Origin: Bacillus vallismortis
GTDB taxonomy: Bacteria > Bacillota > Bacilli > Bacillales > Bacillaceae
Length of the DNA stretch: 64,000 nucleotides
Direction: 5' to 3'
Assembly: GCF_040784915.1 (NCBI RefSeq)
Contig: NZ_CP160797.1
Coordinates: 2,842,137 to 2,906,136, forward strand
Shown here: piece after piece, positions 17,924-28,473 of the stretch
Layout of the letters: each line of letters opens with the position of its first letter
Position numbering within the stretch: position 1 is the stretch's first letter
Translations under genes and position numbers: made by a program
The notes under the pieces: generated by a model
What the model was told of the DNA's origin: nothing
Database searches by the model: none
Seen by the model: only the letters and a program-made list of their open reading frames with translations

Positions 17924-20244
17924 TTCTTCTCTCCTACTAAGGCATGTTCCAAAACTTCGTCTAAGTGGGACGCCAATATAAATGTCAGGCCCTCTCTGAC
18001 GCTTTCCGGAATATCCTCTATATCTTTTTCATTCTCTTTAGGCGCAATAATGGTCGTTAATCCCGCTCTATGCGCGCCGAGCGCTTTTTCCTTTAATCCG
18101 CCGATTGGAAGCACGCGTCCGCGAAGCGTGATTTCCCCAGTCATGCCGACTTCACGTGAAACTGCCCGTCCAGTTAAAGCAGAAACAAGAGCTGTCGCCA
18201 TCGTAATCCCGGCTGACGGACCATCTTTAGGCACCGCACCCTCAGGTACATGTATATGAATATCATACTTCTCATGAAAGTCAGGTTCAATGCCAAGTTC
18301 TTCTGTTTTTGAACGCACATAGCTGAATGCAGCCTGAGCTGACTCTCTCATGACATCTCCGAGCTTTCCTGTCAGGATCAATTTCCCTTTACCCGGAGAG
18401 AGCGATACTTCAATCGACAGCGTATCTCCGCCGACGGTTGTATAAGCAAGCCCTGTAACTACACCTATTTGATCTTCTGTTTCAGCTTGTCCATATCTGA
18501 AAATGCGCTTTCCGATAAAGTCCTGAAGGTTCTTCTCAGTAACCGTAATCCGTTTTCGCTCTTCAGCAACAATGGTTCTTGCGGCCTTACGGCAAATCGC
18601 GGCAAGCTGGCGTTCAAGGCTTCTCACACCCGCTTCTCTCGTATAGTAGCGGATGATATCGAGAATCGCCTGATCACGTAGCTGCAGGTTGCTTTTCTTA
18701 AGCCCGTGTTCCTTGATCTGCTTCGGAAGCAGGTGGTCTTTCACGATTTCGAGTTTTTCTACTTCTGTGTAACCTGCAATATTAATAATTTCCATTCTGT
18801 CTCTGAGCGGACCCGGAATCGTCGCCAAATTGTTTGCCGTTGCGATAAACAGCACTTTTGATAAATCAAAGGTTTCTTCAATATAGTGATCACTGAAGGT
18901 GCTGTTTTGCTCTGGATCAAGCACTTCAAGCATAGCAGATGACGGGTCGCCTCTGAAATCAGATGACATTTTGTCAATCTCGTCTAATAAGAAGACCGGA
19001 TTCAGCTTGCCTGCTTTTTTCATTCCTTGAATAATGCGTCCAGGCATTGCTCCGACATAAGTTCGTCTGTGTCCGCGGATCTCTGATTCGTCACGCACTC
19101 CGCCGAGTGAAACTCTGACAAATTTCCGCTCCAAGCTTTTTGCAATGGATTTCGCTAAGGACGTTTTCCCGACACCTGGAGGTCCTGCCAAGCAGAGAAT
19201 CGGGCCTTTTAGGGATTTTGTCAGCTTCTGGACAGCCAAATATTCTAAGATACGCTCTTTCACTTTTTCTAGTCCGTGATGCTCTTCGTCCAAGAGGCGC
19301 CCTGCCTCTTTCAGATCAAGCTTATCATCTGTCTCATCCGTCCACGGGAGAGCGATCAGCCAGTCGATATAATTGCGGATCACAGAGCTTTCCGCGGAAC
19401 TTGACGGAATTTTTTCGTATCTGTTCAATTCCTTTAGCGCGGTTTCCTTCACATGGTCAGGCATGCCAGCTTCTTCGATTTTTTCCGTCAGCGTTTGTAC
19501 TTCGCCTGTTTTGCCTTCTTTATCGCCAAGCTCTTTTTGGATTGCTTTCATTTGCTCACGCAAGTAGTATTCCTTTTGCGTACGCTCCATCGAACGTTTA
19601 ACGCGCTGGCCGATTTTTTTCTCGATCTCCAGCACTTCTTTTTCATTATTAATAAAATCAATAACCTTGTTCAGTCTGTCTTTGACGTCAGACGTTTCTA
19701 AAATATCCTGCTTATCCTTTAGTTTAAGGGGCAGGTGAGAAGCAACGATGTCTGCCATTCTCCCTGGCTCTTCGATATCTGTAACCGCGGCGTATGTTTC
19801 GGCAGAGATTTTTTTAGAAATTTTTATGTACTGATCAAAGTGGTCTAACAAAGTCCGCATCAATGCTTCGTCTTCTGTATCTTTTGATTCATCTTCATGA
19901 ATCAGCTGAATGTCGACCGACGTGTAATCCTCATACTCATTGTATTTGACGATTTGAGCGCGTTTGAGGCCCTCAACCAACACACGAATCGTACCGTTCG
20001 GAAGCTTCAGCATTTGCTTAATTTTTGTATAGGTGCCGACAGTGAAAATCTCGTCTTCACCCGGTTCGTCTATCGAAATATCCTGCTGAGTGGCTAAAAA
20101 TATCATATGATCATGCATCATTGCCTGTTCAAGGGCTTGAACCGACTTGTCACGTCCTACATCTAAGTGTAAAACCATCGTCGGGTACACTAATAAACCT
20201 CTTAAAGGGAGGAGCGGGATGCTGCGTTTTAATTCTTCTGCCAT
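17920..20244 (-). CDS. lonA: ATP-dependent protease LonA
   Basis: The 774-residue cytoplasmic AAA+ serine protease degrades misfolded and regulatory proteins. Layout: N-terminal substrate-binding domain with coiled coil (1-300), AAA+ module with Walker [10 protein letters not shown] and Walker [10 protein letters not shown], then the protease domain. The catalytic dyad is Ser in PKDGPSAGI and Lys in [13 protein letters not shown]. Start ATG follows GGAGGTG by 8 nt. It lies between lonB (upstream, ended by its own terminator) and ysxC (overlapping). Confidence 0.98.
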   Translation of the reverse strand: MAEELKRSIPLLPLRGLLVYPTMVLHLDVGRDKSVQALEQAMMHDHMIFLATQQDISIDEPGEDEIFTVGTYTKIKQMLKLPNGTIRVLVEGLKRAQIVKYNEYEDYTSVDIQLIHEDESKDTEDEALMRTLLDHFDQYIKISKKISAETYAAVTDIEEPGRMADIVASHLPLKLKDKQDILETSDVKDRLNKVIDFINNEKEVLEIEKKIGQRVKRSMERTQKEYYLREQMKAIQKELGDKEGKTGEVQTLTEKIEEAGMPDHVKETALKELNRYEKIPSSSAESSVIRNYIDWLIALPWTDETDDKLDLKEAGRLLDEEHHGLEKVKERILEYLAVQKLTKSLKGPILCLAGPPGVGKTSLAKSIAKSLERKFVRVSLGGVRDESEIRGHRRTYVGAMPGRIIQGMKKAGKLNPVFLLDEIDKMSSDFRGDPSSAMLEVLDPEQNSTFSDHYIEETFDLSKVLFIATANNLATIPGPLRDRMEIINIAGYTEVEKLEIVKDHLLPKQIKEHGLKKSNLQLRDQAILDIIRYYTREAGVRSLERQLAAICRKAARTIVAEERKRITVTEKNLQDFIGKRIFRYGQAETEDQIGVVTGLAYTTVGGDTLSIEVSLSPGKGKLILTGKLGDVMRESAQAAFSYVRSKTEELGIEPDFHEKYDIHIHVPEGAVPKDGPSAGITMATALVSALTGRAVSREVGMTGEITLRGRVLPIGGLKEKALGAHRAGLTTIIAPKENEKDIEDIPESVREGLTFILASHLDEVLEHALVGEKK

Positions 20245-20278
20245 ATGACTGACACCTCCGTGACTTTAGTATGAACCA

Positions 20279-20284
20279 TTATAA
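20279..20284 (-). promoter_or_regulatory. Possible -10 element of lonA
   Basis: The minus strand carries TATAAT 35 nt before lonA. A TTGTAC hexamer lies upstream, but with a 19-nt spacer that is longer than usual. I could not place a better -35. The rest of the 179-bp lonA-lonB gap holds the lonB terminator and nothing else I recognise. Confidence 0.4.
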
Positions 20285-20395
20285 TACAACTTTTTCATCC
20301 TTGTACAATAAACGGCATGATTCTATTTTCTATAATACAGTCTCCTCGTAGTATACCCTTTCTTTCCGATATGAAAAAGGAAAAGATGTCCTTCA

Positions 20396-20424
20396 TAGAA
20401 AAAACCCTATTTTAAAAATAGGGT
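20396..20424 (-). terminator. Intrinsic terminator after lonB
   Basis: Arms ACCCTATTTT and AAAATAGGGT form a perfect hairpin followed on the minus strand by six T. It begins at the lonB stop codon. Confidence 0.9.
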
Positions 20425-22082
20425 CAGACGGATTCTTTATTGATTTGCATATTAAACGGTTTTTGTTCTGTTGGCGGATTCACTAAAATTTCATCAAGCA
20501 CTTCCTGGAACGTCTTCACTGCAATAATTGTGATTCCGTCAATCTGCTTTAGGATCGTCTGCTGATTTTCATACGGGATGATCACTTTTTTCGCACCGGA
20601 TTGCTTAGCTGCTTTTATTTTCGGAATCACGCCCCCAATGGGTTTTACAAGACCATTCAGGCTGATTTCGCCCGTCATGGCAACAGTATTGTCAATTGGG
20701 ATTTTGTGAATCGCCGAGAAAATTCCCGCTGCCATGGCGATGCCTGCCGACGGCCCGTCAATCGGAATCCCTCCTGGGAAATTAACGTGTATATCATAAT
20801 CAGACGGCTTCATTCCCATTGTCCGGAGGACGGTTAACACGTTTTCAACCGACCCCTTTGCCATGCTTTTTCGCCGGATTGATTTTGATTGGCTGCCGAT
20901 ACTCTCTTCTTCAGCTATTCCTGTGATATTAATGGATCCTTTGTCCTGAGCCGGGCTTACACTCACTTCGATTTCCAGCAGCGATCCGCTATTAGGTCCG
21001 TATACTGCAAGCCCATTTACGATGCCGACTTGCGGTTCAGCGCCGATTTTCTGTTCCTGCTTCGGAATAAGCTGGCTGGAATGAATGACCCATTCAATAT
21101 CCTCAATCGTAATGTCTTTCCGATTCTCCGTTACCGCCATTCCCGCCGCGATTTGAATCATGTTAACGGCTTCCCGCCCGTTTCGCGTAAAGCTGGTCAG
21201 CAGATCCAAACCTTCAGCAGAAATGTTTTTTTCAATTTTATCCGCTGCCGTTTTGGCAACTGTTTTCAATTCATCCTTTTCAAGCTCACGGAAAAATACC
21301 TCTAAACAGCGGGATCGGATAGCTGGCGGAATTTCGTTCGGCATTCTTGTCGTTGCGCCAATCAGGCGAAAATCAGCCGGCAGCCCATTTTGAAAAATGT
21401 CGTGAATATGATTCGGGATTTGTGTGTTTTCCTCGCTGTAATACGCGCTGTCTAAAAAGACTTTTCTGTCCTCAAGCACCTTCAGCATTTTATTCATTTG
21501 AATAGGATGCAACTCACCTATTTCATCAATAAACAGCACACCGCCATGGGCATGGGTAACAGCACCCTGCTTCGGCTGCGGAATTCCCGCCTGTCCCATC
21601 GCTCCTGCCCCTTGGTATATGGGATCATGGACAGAGCCGATGAGCGGATCGGCAATTCCTCTTTCATCAAAACGAGCTGTTGTCGCATCGAGTTCCACAA
21701 ATACAGCCTGCTCTTTAAACGGCGATTGTTTATGTTTTTTCGCTTCTTCTAACACAAGCCGTGCAGCAGCTGTTTTTCCGACGCCCGGAGGCCCATAGAC
21801 AATGACATGCTGAGGATTGGGCCCGCACAAAGCGGCCTTTAATGCTTTAATGCCGTCTTCCTGCCCAACGATATCTTGAAAGCTTTTGGGGCGGACCTTT
21901 TCAGATAATGGCTCGGACAAGCTGATGGCACGCATTTTCCGAAGCTGCTCCATTTCCTTCTTCGATTCCTTATCTATCGTGACCTTTTGTGTCCTTTGAT
22001 TTTTAAGCAAATTCCAAAAATACAAACCGATGATGATCCCAAAAAACAGCTGAATAAATAACGCGATCCCTGTCCAACTCAT
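20424..22082 (-). CDS. lonB: Forespore Lon-like protease LonB
   Basis: The 552-residue protein begins with a membrane anchor (WTGIALFIQLFFGIIIGLYFW), followed by an AAA+ module with Walker [11 protein letters not shown] and Walker B VLFIDEIGEL, and ends in a Lon-type protease domain with the serine in PIDGPSAGI and the lysine in GGVIPKIKAA. It lacks the large N-terminal domain of LonA. In B. subtilis it is produced in the forespore under SigF. Start ATG follows GGAGGG by 6 nt. It lies between clpX and lonA on the same strand, each with separate terminators. Confidence 0.96.
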   Translation of the reverse strand: MSWTGIALFIQLFFGIIIGLYFWNLLKNQRTQKVTIDKESKKEMEQLRKMRAISLSEPLSEKVRPKSFQDIVGQEDGIKALKAALCGPNPQHVIVYGPPGVGKTAAARLVLEEAKKHKQSPFKEQAVFVELDATTARFDERGIADPLIGSVHDPIYQGAGAMGQAGIPQPKQGAVTHAHGGVLFIDEIGELHPIQMNKMLKVLEDRKVFLDSAYYSEENTQIPNHIHDIFQNGLPADFRLIGATTRMPNEIPPAIRSRCLEVFFRELEKDELKTVAKTAADKIEKNISAEGLDLLTSFTRNGREAVNMIQIAAGMAVTENRKDITIEDIEWVIHSSQLIPKQEQKIGAEPQVGIVNGLAVYGPNSGSLLEIEVSVSPAQDKGSINITGIAEEESIGSQSKSIRRKSMAKGSVENVLTVLRTMGMKPSDYDIHVNFPGGIPIDGPSAGIAMAAGIFSAIHKIPIDNTVAMTGEISLNGLVKPIGGVIPKIKAAKQSGAKKVIIPYENQQTILKQIDGITIIAVKTFQEVLDEILVNPPTEQKPFNMQINKESV

Positions 22083-22106
22083 GATGGTCCCTCCTGAAAA
22101 ACAATT

Positions 22107-22134
22107 TATGTATCCAATTCATTCCTCTGAATGC
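22107..22134 (-). promoter_or_regulatory. Candidate SigF promoter of lonB
   Basis: The minus strand reads GCATT, 14 nt, then GGATACATA. This resembles the SigF pattern (GywTA, about 15 nt, GGnrAnAnT), with mismatches in both elements. lonB is a known SigF gene; this assignment of the exact site is tentative. Confidence 0.35.
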
Positions 22135-22188
22135 TAGTATCTCCCACAGAAGACGGGAATAAACGTTTTTCCGGAAGAGTTTGCACGA

Positions 22189-22223
22189 CAAAAAACCTCC
22201 TGAATGTCACCACTCAGGAGGTT
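22189..22223 (-). terminator. Intrinsic terminator after clpX
   Basis: Ten-bp perfect arms AACCTCCTGA and TCAGGAGGTT are followed on the minus strand by four further T and a T-rich stretch. Confidence 0.9.
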
Positions 22224-22234
22224 TGTGCTTATCT

Positions 22235-23497
22235 TTATGCAGATGTTTTATCTTGGCTTACCTCAGTGCCGTCTTTTAATAAGAGGCGGGGAAGCTCTCC
22301 GTGTGTCACAGTTGCCCCGGTAATCACACATTTTTCAATGTCATCACGAGAAGGCAGATCAAACATCACATCAAGCATGATGCCCTCAATGATAGAACGG
22401 AGTCCGCGCGCTCCAGTCTTACGTTCAATTGCTTTTTTAGCAATTTCAGAAAGCGCTCCTTCTTCAAACTCAAGCTCAACATTGTCAAGCTCAAGCATTT
22501 TCTTGAATTGCTTAACAAGAGCATTTTTCGGTTTTGTTAAAATCGCAACCAATGCTTCTTCGTCAAGCTTTTCAAGGCTCGCAATAACCGGAAGACGTCC
22601 GATAAATTCAGGAATTAACCCGAAGCGGAGCAAGTCTTCAGGAAGCACTTTTGAAAGAAGATCTTCTTTCTCAAGATCAGCAGCTTTATTGTCCCCACCG
22701 AATCCAATCACTTTTTGACCTAAACGGCGTTTGATGATTTGCTCGATACCATCGAAAGCACCGCCGCAAATGAACAAAATGTTTGTTGTGTCAATTTGAA
22801 TGAATTCTTGATGAGGGTGCTTACGTCCTCCTTGAGGCGGCACGCTTGCCACTGTACCCTCAAGAATTTTAAGCAATGCCTGCTGTACTCCTTCACCTGA
22901 CACGTCACGTGTAATAGACGGGTTTTCTGATTTTCTTGCCACTTTATCGATTTCATCAATATAAATAATGCCCTTTTCGGCTTTTTCTACATCATAATCA
23001 GCAGCTTGGATGAGCTTCAAGAGAATATTCTCTACATCTTCACCCACATATCCAGCTTCAGTCAAAGACGTAGCGTCCGCAATCGCAAACGGCACATTTA
23101 AAATGCGGGCCAATGTTTGCGCCAGAAGGGTTTTACCGCTTCCTGTAGGACCGATTAATGAAATATTACTTTTTGAAAGCTCAACATCATCAACTTTACT
23201 GTTGGAGTTAATGCGCTTATAGTGGTTATACACAGCAACAGCGAGTGATTTCTTCGCTTGATCCTGTCCGATGACATATTCATTCAGAATTTCGCGAATT
23301 TCCTGAGGCTTCGGTACGTCTTTAAATTCTACTTCTTCTTCAGTTCCGAGTTCTTCCTCCACAATTTCAGTGCAGAGTTCGATACATTCGTCACATATAT
23401 ATACACCAGGTCCGGCTACAAGCTTACGAACCTGATCTTGTGTTTTTCCACAAAACGAGCATTTTAATTGTCCTTTTTCCTCGTTAAATTTAAACAT
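22235..23497 (-). CDS. clpX: ClpX, ATPase and specificity subunit of the ClpXP protease
   Basis: The 420-residue AAA+ unfoldase feeds substrates to ClpP. The N-terminal zinc-binding domain shows CSFC (Cys13, Cys16) and CDEC (Cys35, Cys38). Walker A is GPTGSGKT and Walker [12 protein letters not shown]. The ClpP-docking IGF loop is visible in [11 protein letters not shown] 23497 is preferred because GGGGTG lies upstream; the frame stays open 35 codons more with no ribosome site and non-conserved sequence. It follows tig, which has its own terminator. Confidence 0.98.
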   Translation of the reverse strand: MFKFNEEKGQLKCSFCGKTQDQVRKLVAGPGVYICDECIELCTEIVEEELGTEEEVEFKDVPKPQEIREILNEYVIGQDQAKKSLAVAVYNHYKRINSNSKVDDVELSKSNISLIGPTGSGKTLLAQTLARILNVPFAIADATSLTEAGYVGEDVENILLKLIQAADYDVEKAEKGIIYIDEIDKVARKSENPSITRDVSGEGVQQALLKILEGTVASVPPQGGRKHPHQEFIQIDTTNILFICGGAFDGIEQIIKRRLGQKVIGFGGDNKAADLEKEDLLSKVLPEDLLRFGLIPEFIGRLPVIASLEKLDEEALVAILTKPKNALVKQFKKMLELDNVELEFEEGALSEIAKKAIERKTGARGLRSIIEGIMLDVMFDLPSRDDIEKCVITGATVTHGELPRLLLKDGTEVSQDKTSA

Positions 23498-23710
23498 TCT
23501 TTCACCCCTTAATCTTGTCTCACTTTTTCTTTTACCGGCAGAGCAAAAGAAAATGATTCTTGAAACGAACGAGTATGTATTGCATTTTACCATACTTTCC
23601 AAAAAGACGGTAACAATGTGTTTCTGACTTGCACATTCTATATGTATGACAAAAAACAGCCCTGCATTAACTATCTTGCCCCAAGAAAAAGAGATATATC
23701 ATAATTGTAC

Positions 23711-23745
23711 AAAACAAGGCACGAATGATTCGCGCCCTGTTTTAT
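23711..23745 (-). terminator. Intrinsic terminator after tig
   Basis: Fourteen-bp arms (AACAGGGCGCGAAT pairing with ATTCGTGCCTTGTT, including G-U pairs) are followed by TTTTG on the minus strand. It lies about 25 nt after the tig stop codon. The remaining gap up to clpX (23498-23710) shows no ORF. Confidence 0.75.
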
Positions 23746-23768
23746 TATTACTATTATTATGCACCATA

Positions 23769-25043
23769 TTAACGGTTTTCTACAAGAAAATCAATTGCTT
23801 TGCGAACTTTTAAATCTTCTTTCATCGCGTCAGTAGAACCGATGGCTTGTTTAATATTTTCAACAGGCATGTTGTATGCTTCAGCCATTTTAGAAAGCTC
23901 AGCATCAACTTCCTCATCTGATACTTCAAGGTTTTCCGCTTTCGCAATCCCCTCAAGAGTCAGGTTAGATTTAACGCGTTTTTCAGCATCTTCTTTCATT
24001 TGCTCTTTTAACGCAGCTTCATCTTGGCCAGAGAATTGAGTGTAAAGCTCAAGGTTCATGCCTTGCATTTGCAGACGCTGTTCAAATTCCTTCAGCATGC
24101 GGTCAAGCTCAGTGTCGACCATTGCTTGCGGTACATCGATTTCAGCATTCTCAGAAGCTTTCAGAACAAGCTCTTCACGCAATTTAGCGTCAGCTTCGTT
24201 TTCTTTCGCTTCTTCTAAACGTTTCTTTGTTTTTTCAGTTAATTCAGCAAGTGTTTCCACTTCTTCATCGATATCTTTTGCGAATTCATCGTCAAGCTCA
24301 GGAAGCTCTTTCGCTTTGATTTCGTGAATTTTCACTTTGAACACAGCTGGTTTGCCAGCAAGCTCTTCAGCGTGATACTCTTCAGGGAATGTCACTTCAA
24401 CATCCTTCTCAGCGCCTGCTTCAAGGCCGACTACCTGCTCTTCGAAGCCAGGGATGAATGAACCAGAACCTACTTCAAGAGAGTAGTTTTCTGCTTTTCC
24501 ACCTTCGAACGCTTCGCCGTCAACGAAACCTTCGAAATCAAGAACAACTGTGTTTCCTTCTTCAACAGCGCCTTCTTCTTTTACAACAAGCTCCGCTTGA
24601 CGCTCTTGAAGCGCTTTTAGTTCATTTTGAACATCTTCATCAGTTACAGTTGCATCGTCTTTTTCAACGCCTAAGCCTTTGTATTCGCCAAGCTTCACTT
24701 CAGGTTTCACTGTTACTTTCGCTGTGAAGATTAAGCTTTCGCCTTTTTCGATTTTTTCAACATCGATTTCAGGACGGTCTACAGGCTCGATTCCAGCTTC
24801 TTCAACCGCTTTAGGGTATTCTACAGGAAGAAGAATATCCAAAGCATCTTGGTAAAGAGCTTCTACGCCAAAGCGCTGTTCGAATAATCCGCGAGGAATT
24901 TTTCCTTTACGGAATCCAGGAATTGAAACTTGTTTTACTACTTTTTTAAATGCATCATCAAGTGCTGTTTTAAACGTTTCAGCATCAACTTCAACCGTTA
25001 AAACGCCTTCGTTGCCTTCTTGTTTTTCCCATTTTACAGACAT
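23769..25043 (-). CDS. tig: Trigger factor, ribosome-associated chaperone
   Basis: The 424-residue peptidyl-prolyl isomerase and chaperone binds nascent chains at the ribosome exit. The ribosome-binding signature appears as [10 protein letters not shown] (about 42-51). The central FKBP-like domain spans about 150-245 ([15 protein letters not shown]), and the C-terminal arms are helical and acidic. Start ATG follows GGAGGG by 6 nt. The 226-bp upstream gap (25044-25269) contains no ORF; I could not assign a promoter there with confidence. Confidence 0.98.
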   Translation of the reverse strand: MSVKWEKQEGNEGVLTVEVDAETFKTALDDAFKKVVKQVSIPGFRKGKIPRGLFEQRFGVEALYQDALDILLPVEYPKAVEEAGIEPVDRPEIDVEKIEKGESLIFTAKVTVKPEVKLGEYKGLGVEKDDATVTDEDVQNELKALQERQAELVVKEEGAVEEGNTVVLDFEGFVDGEAFEGGKAENYSLEVGSGSFIPGFEEQVVGLEAGAEKDVEVTFPEEYHAEELAGKPAVFKVKIHEIKAKELPELDDEFAKDIDEEVETLAELTEKTKKRLEEAKENEADAKLREELVLKASENAEIDVPQAMVDTELDRMLKEFEQRLQMQGMNLELYTQFSGQDEAALKEQMKEDAEKRVKSNLTLEGIAKAENLEVSDEEVDAELSKMAEAYNMPVENIKQAIGSTDAMKEDLKVRKAIDFLVENR

Positions 25044-25269
25044 GTATTTCCCTCCAAAAATCTATTCAGGTTGTGTCGGTCTTCCATTCTAAAGCAATCA
25101 TTCGGCTTCGTCCAACAAAAACAAAGCTGCCAAAGATTAGAATCATTATGTATAGATGTTAATAATGAACTCAAAGCCTGTCCAACCGTATTTCTTATAA
25201 CCCGTTATACACAAATACAACCATTATATTATAACATAACACATACCGCTTTCAACTATATGGCGCGAT

Positions 25270-26274
25270 TTACAAATAAGAAATTTCTTCAATATCTTTT
25301 ATCATCGTGCACGCTTCATCGAGTTCTCTGTCGGTAAACTCATACATCATATGAAGTTCTTCTCTTTCAATTTCAATCCCATGCATCTCGTAACCGACTT
25401 TATGCAGGGCAGCCGCCCAAAGGTCTGCCGAAAGCAATTTCGGCTGGAACGGATATAAAACATATAAATGTCTTCTCCACAGTTCTTCAACTGCCGCATA
25501 TAAGGTTGGATTTTCATTTCCAAGTGTCTCATCCAGCACCCGAAGAACACGGTGTAAAATCGGTGCGGCATCAGGCGGGACAATCTCAGACGGTTCAATG
25601 GTCAGCGACTCGCCAAATTTAGTAATGTGCACGGGTTTGCTATACTGATGCTCAGCCAACAGCATGACGATCATCGTTTTGATATTCGGGTGAGCTGAGG
25701 GGTCTTGAAGGATTGTTTTGAGCAGACCTGTATACTTCGCTACATTCCGGTCTTTTAAAGAATGAATTAAATTCATTTGCTCCTCAGGGCTTGCCAGCAC
25801 TTTCTCCGTGTCAATTGTATCCTCATATTCCTCGGCCCAAGCCTCGTCTTCACGTTCCGGATCGGTCATTTTACGGCTGAAATCAAGCAGCTTATAAAAT
25901 TGTTCGGCACTTTCCGCAGGCAGCTGGTTTTCTTCCAAAACAGCTTCAATCGTGCTTTTGACTTCTTCGTATTTTTTGAGCTGAATTAAGATGGTCATGT
26001 ACACCTGTAAAACCGTAAAATAATGGCCGTAACCTTCTTTTAGCATCTTCTCGCATACGCTTTCTGCCTCTTCCAATTCGCCCAGCTCTAAAAAGCAGAT
26101 GGCCATCCCTAAGTGAAGATCGGATTCAGTATCATCATATTTCATCGCTTCTGAAAACAGATCAAGCGCTTCTTGATACTTTTTTTCCTTCAGTGATGAC
26201 ATCCCTTTTTCCACAAGACGGTCTTTCAGATGAGGAAAAGGAATAATTTTTGCGTTTTTCTTGTCATGCGTCAT
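25270..26274 (-). CDS. ysoA: TPR-repeat protein YsoA
   Basis: The 334-residue soluble protein shows tetratricopeptide-like helical repeats in its N-terminal half (GMSSLKEKKYQEALDLFSEAM, LGMAICFLELGELEEAESVCEKM, TILIQLKKYEEV). The acidic middle and C-terminal part has no domain I recognise. TPR proteins usually mediate protein-protein contacts; the partner is unknown. ATG 26274 follows AAAGGA by 8 nt; seven extra in-frame codons upstream are possible. It lies between leuD and tig, after the leuD terminator. Confidence 0.88.
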   Translation of the reverse strand: MTHDKKNAKIIPFPHLKDRLVEKGMSSLKEKKYQEALDLFSEAMKYDDTESDLHLGMAICFLELGELEEAESVCEKMLKEGYGHYFTVLQVYMTILIQLKKYEEVKSTIEAVLEENQLPAESAEQFYKLLDFSRKMTDPEREDEAWAEEYEDTIDTEKVLASPEEQMNLIHSLKDRNVAKYTGLLKTILQDPSAHPNIKTMIVMLLAEHQYSKPVHITKFGESLTIEPSEIVPPDAAPILHRVLRVLDETLGNENPTLYAAVEELWRRHLYVLYPFQPKLLSADLWAAALHKVGYEMHGIEIEREELHMMYEFTDRELDEACTMIKDIEEISYL

Positions 26275-26359
26275 ACCTATATTCCTTTCAGGCATTTATT
26301 TTGTTCAAGTGTATCAACACCTGCGAACAAAAACAAGGAATGAAAGGTTTCGCCAGGCT

Positions 26360-26390
26360 AAAAAAGCCGCCGGACAAATGCCGGCAGCTT
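26360..26390 (-). terminator. Terminator of the ilv-leu operon
   Basis: Arms AGCTGCCGG and CCGGCGGCT are followed by six T on the minus strand, immediately after leuD. Confidence 0.88.
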
Positions 26391-26392
26391 TT

Positions 26393-26992
26393 TCAGGCTT
26401 GAAGCCAAGAGCTTCTTTGTGATTCAAACTGCTTGATTTCATCTTCCAGCAAAAGCGTTAATGAAATTTCATCATAGCCGTTGATGAGCATCTCTTTCCA
26501 ATGCGGATCAACATCGAATGAAATTTGATTGCCTTCACTATCACGAATAAGCTGATTTTCAAGGTCAACAGTCATTTGCAATGACTGGTTTTCATACTGA
26601 CCGACAAGCGTTCTCCAATTGTCATATGGCATACGAATCGGCAGCATACCGTTTTTAAAGCAGTTCTGGTGGAAAATATCAGCAAATGACGGCGCGATAA
26701 TGATTTTAAACCCATAGTCATCAAGCGCCCATGGAGCGTGTTCACGTGATGAACCGCACCCGAAGTTTTCTCCTGCTATTAAAATGGAAGCCCCTTGATA
26801 AGCAGGCTGATTTAATTCAAATTCAGGGTTCGGTTCACCTTTCGCATCATATCTCCAATCAAAGAATGCAAATCGGCCGTAGCCTGTTCTTTCAATTCTC
26901 TTCAAAAATTGCTTAGGAATAATCTGGTCTGTGTCAACATTGATTCGATTTAATACGGCCGCTTTCCCCGTATGTGTTTTCAAAGGTTCCAT
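26393..26992 (-). CDS. leuD: 3-isopropylmalate dehydratase, small subunit
   Basis: The 199-residue swivel-domain subunit works with LeuC to isomerise 2-isopropylmalate to 3-isopropylmalate in leucine synthesis. Typical motifs: INVDTDQIIPKQFLK near the N-terminus and GENFGCGSSREHAPWAL. The ATG at 26992 follows AAGGAG by 8 nt; the three-codon upstream extension has no site. It is the last gene of the operon, 12 nt after leuC. Confidence 0.97.
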   Translation of the reverse strand: MEPLKTHTGKAAVLNRINVDTDQIIPKQFLKRIERTGYGRFAFFDWRYDAKGEPNPEFELNQPAYQGASILIAGENFGCGSSREHAPWALDDYGFKIIIAPSFADIFHQNCFKNGMLPIRMPYDNWRTLVGQYENQSLQMTVDLENQLIRDSEGNQISFDVDPHWKEMLINGYDEISLTLLLEDEIKQFESQRSSWLQA

Positions 26993-27004
26993 CTCGCGCA
27001 CTCC

Positions 27005-28423
27005 TTACACAACTGTTTTTTCCTGATAAAACTTTCTGACATCAACGAAGTGTCCGTGAATGGCAGCCATCGCAGCCATTGCCGGGCTGACGAGATGTGT
27101 TCTTGCACCTTTTCCTTGTCTGCCCTCGAAGTTGCGGTTAGAGGTTGACGCACAGCGCTCTCCCTCAGGAACAACGTCATTATTCATGCTTAAACACATA
27201 CTGCAGCCTGACTCTCTCCATTCAAATCCAGCTTCCAAGAAAATCTGGTCAAGCCCTTCTTTTTCAGCCTGAAGCTTTACGCTTTGAGATCCGGGAACGA
27301 CGATGGCTCTTACGCTGTCAGCTACCTTCTTCCCTTTGATCATATCAGCAGCCTGGCGAAGGTCAGTCATGCGGGAATTTGTGCAGGAACCGATAAATAC
27401 GTGATCCACTTTGATGTCTTCAATATTCTGATGGGGGGTCAGCCCCATATATTCATAAGCACGAATCGCTTCTTTTTTGTCATCTTCTGCGGAAAAGCTT
27501 TCCGGCGCAGGAACTTCAGAATCGACAGGAAGAACCATTCCCGGGTTGATGCCCCATGTCACCATAGGAGAAATTTTGTTGCCGTCAAAGACGATAGATT
27601 TATCGTAAACAGCGCCAGAATCTGTGCGCAGCGCCTTCCATTCCTCTACGGCCTTGTCAAATTCTTCGCCTTTTGGCGTGTATTTGCGGTTTTGGCAATA
27701 TTCGAATGTCACTTCGTCAGGTGCAATCAACCCTGCTCTTGCCCCTGCTTCAATTGACATGTTACACACGGTCATTCGTTCATCCATCGTCATATTTCTG
27801 AATACTTCCCCAGTGTATTCAATGACGTAGCCAGTGCCGAATTTCACCCCGTATTTACCAATGACAGCAAGAATGACATCCTTTGCCGTTACCCCTTTTT
27901 GAAGCGTTCCGTCTACGCGCACTTCAAGTGTTTTCGGACGCTGCTGCCAAAGTGTCTGTGTGGAAAGGACATGCTCAACTTCACTTGTCCCGATCCCGAA
28001 TGCAAGGGCGCCGAATGCGCCATGGGTTGATGTATGGCTGTCGCCGCATACGATCGTTTTCCCCGGAAGCGTTAAGCCCAGTTCAGGACCGACGACATGG
28101 ACAATCCCTTGATCCACACTGTGAAGATCGGCAAGGCGCACGCCAAATTCTTCACAGTTTCGTTCAAGCGCCGTCACTTGGCGTTTCGCCACTTCATCCT
28201 TTATCTCAAAACGATTGACGGTCGGAATGTTGTGGTCCATTGTCGCAAATGTGTTTTCGGGTCTTCTGACCTTTCTTCCCTTTTGTCTCAACCCTTCAAA
28301 TGCCTGAGGAGACGTCACCTCATGAATAAGATGCAAATCAATATAGAGTAGATCCGGTTTCCCCTCACCATGTTTGACAATATGCTGATCCCAAATCTTT
28401 TCGATGATTGTTCGAGGCATCAT
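27005..28423 (-). CDS. leuC: 3-isopropylmalate dehydratase, large subunit
   Basis: The 472-residue aconitase-family subunit carries a [4Fe-4S] cluster bound by cysteines in FIGSCTNSR and [10 protein letters not shown]. The N-terminal EKIWDQHIV and [13 protein letters not shown] motifs are typical. It pairs with LeuD. Two ATG codons lie in tandem at the start (28423 and 28420), preceded by GGGAGG; either could be used. Leucine pathway, cytoplasmic. Confidence 0.97.
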   Translation of the reverse strand: MMPRTIIEKIWDQHIVKHGEGKPDLLYIDLHLIHEVTSPQAFEGLRQKGRKVRRPENTFATMDHNIPTVNRFEIKDEVAKRQVTALERNCEEFGVRLADLHSVDQGIVHVVGPELGLTLPGKTIVCGDSHTSTHGAFGALAFGIGTSEVEHVLSTQTLWQQRPKTLEVRVDGTLQKGVTAKDVILAVIGKYGVKFGTGYVIEYTGEVFRNMTMDERMTVCNMSIEAGARAGLIAPDEVTFEYCQNRKYTPKGEEFDKAVEEWKALRTDSGAVYDKSIVFDGNKISPMVTWGINPGMVLPVDSEVPAPESFSAEDDKKEAIRAYEYMGLTPHQNIEDIKVDHVFIGSCTNSRMTDLRQAADMIKGKKVADSVRAIVVPGSQSVKLQAEKEGLDQIFLEAGFEWRESGCSMCLSMNNDVVPEGERCASTSNRNFEGRQGKGARTHLVSPAMAAMAAIHGHFVDVRKFYQEKTVV

Positions 28424-28473
28424 CTTTTATTTCCTCCCTCTACCTATGAACTAAGACCGCTTAACGTAAGCTG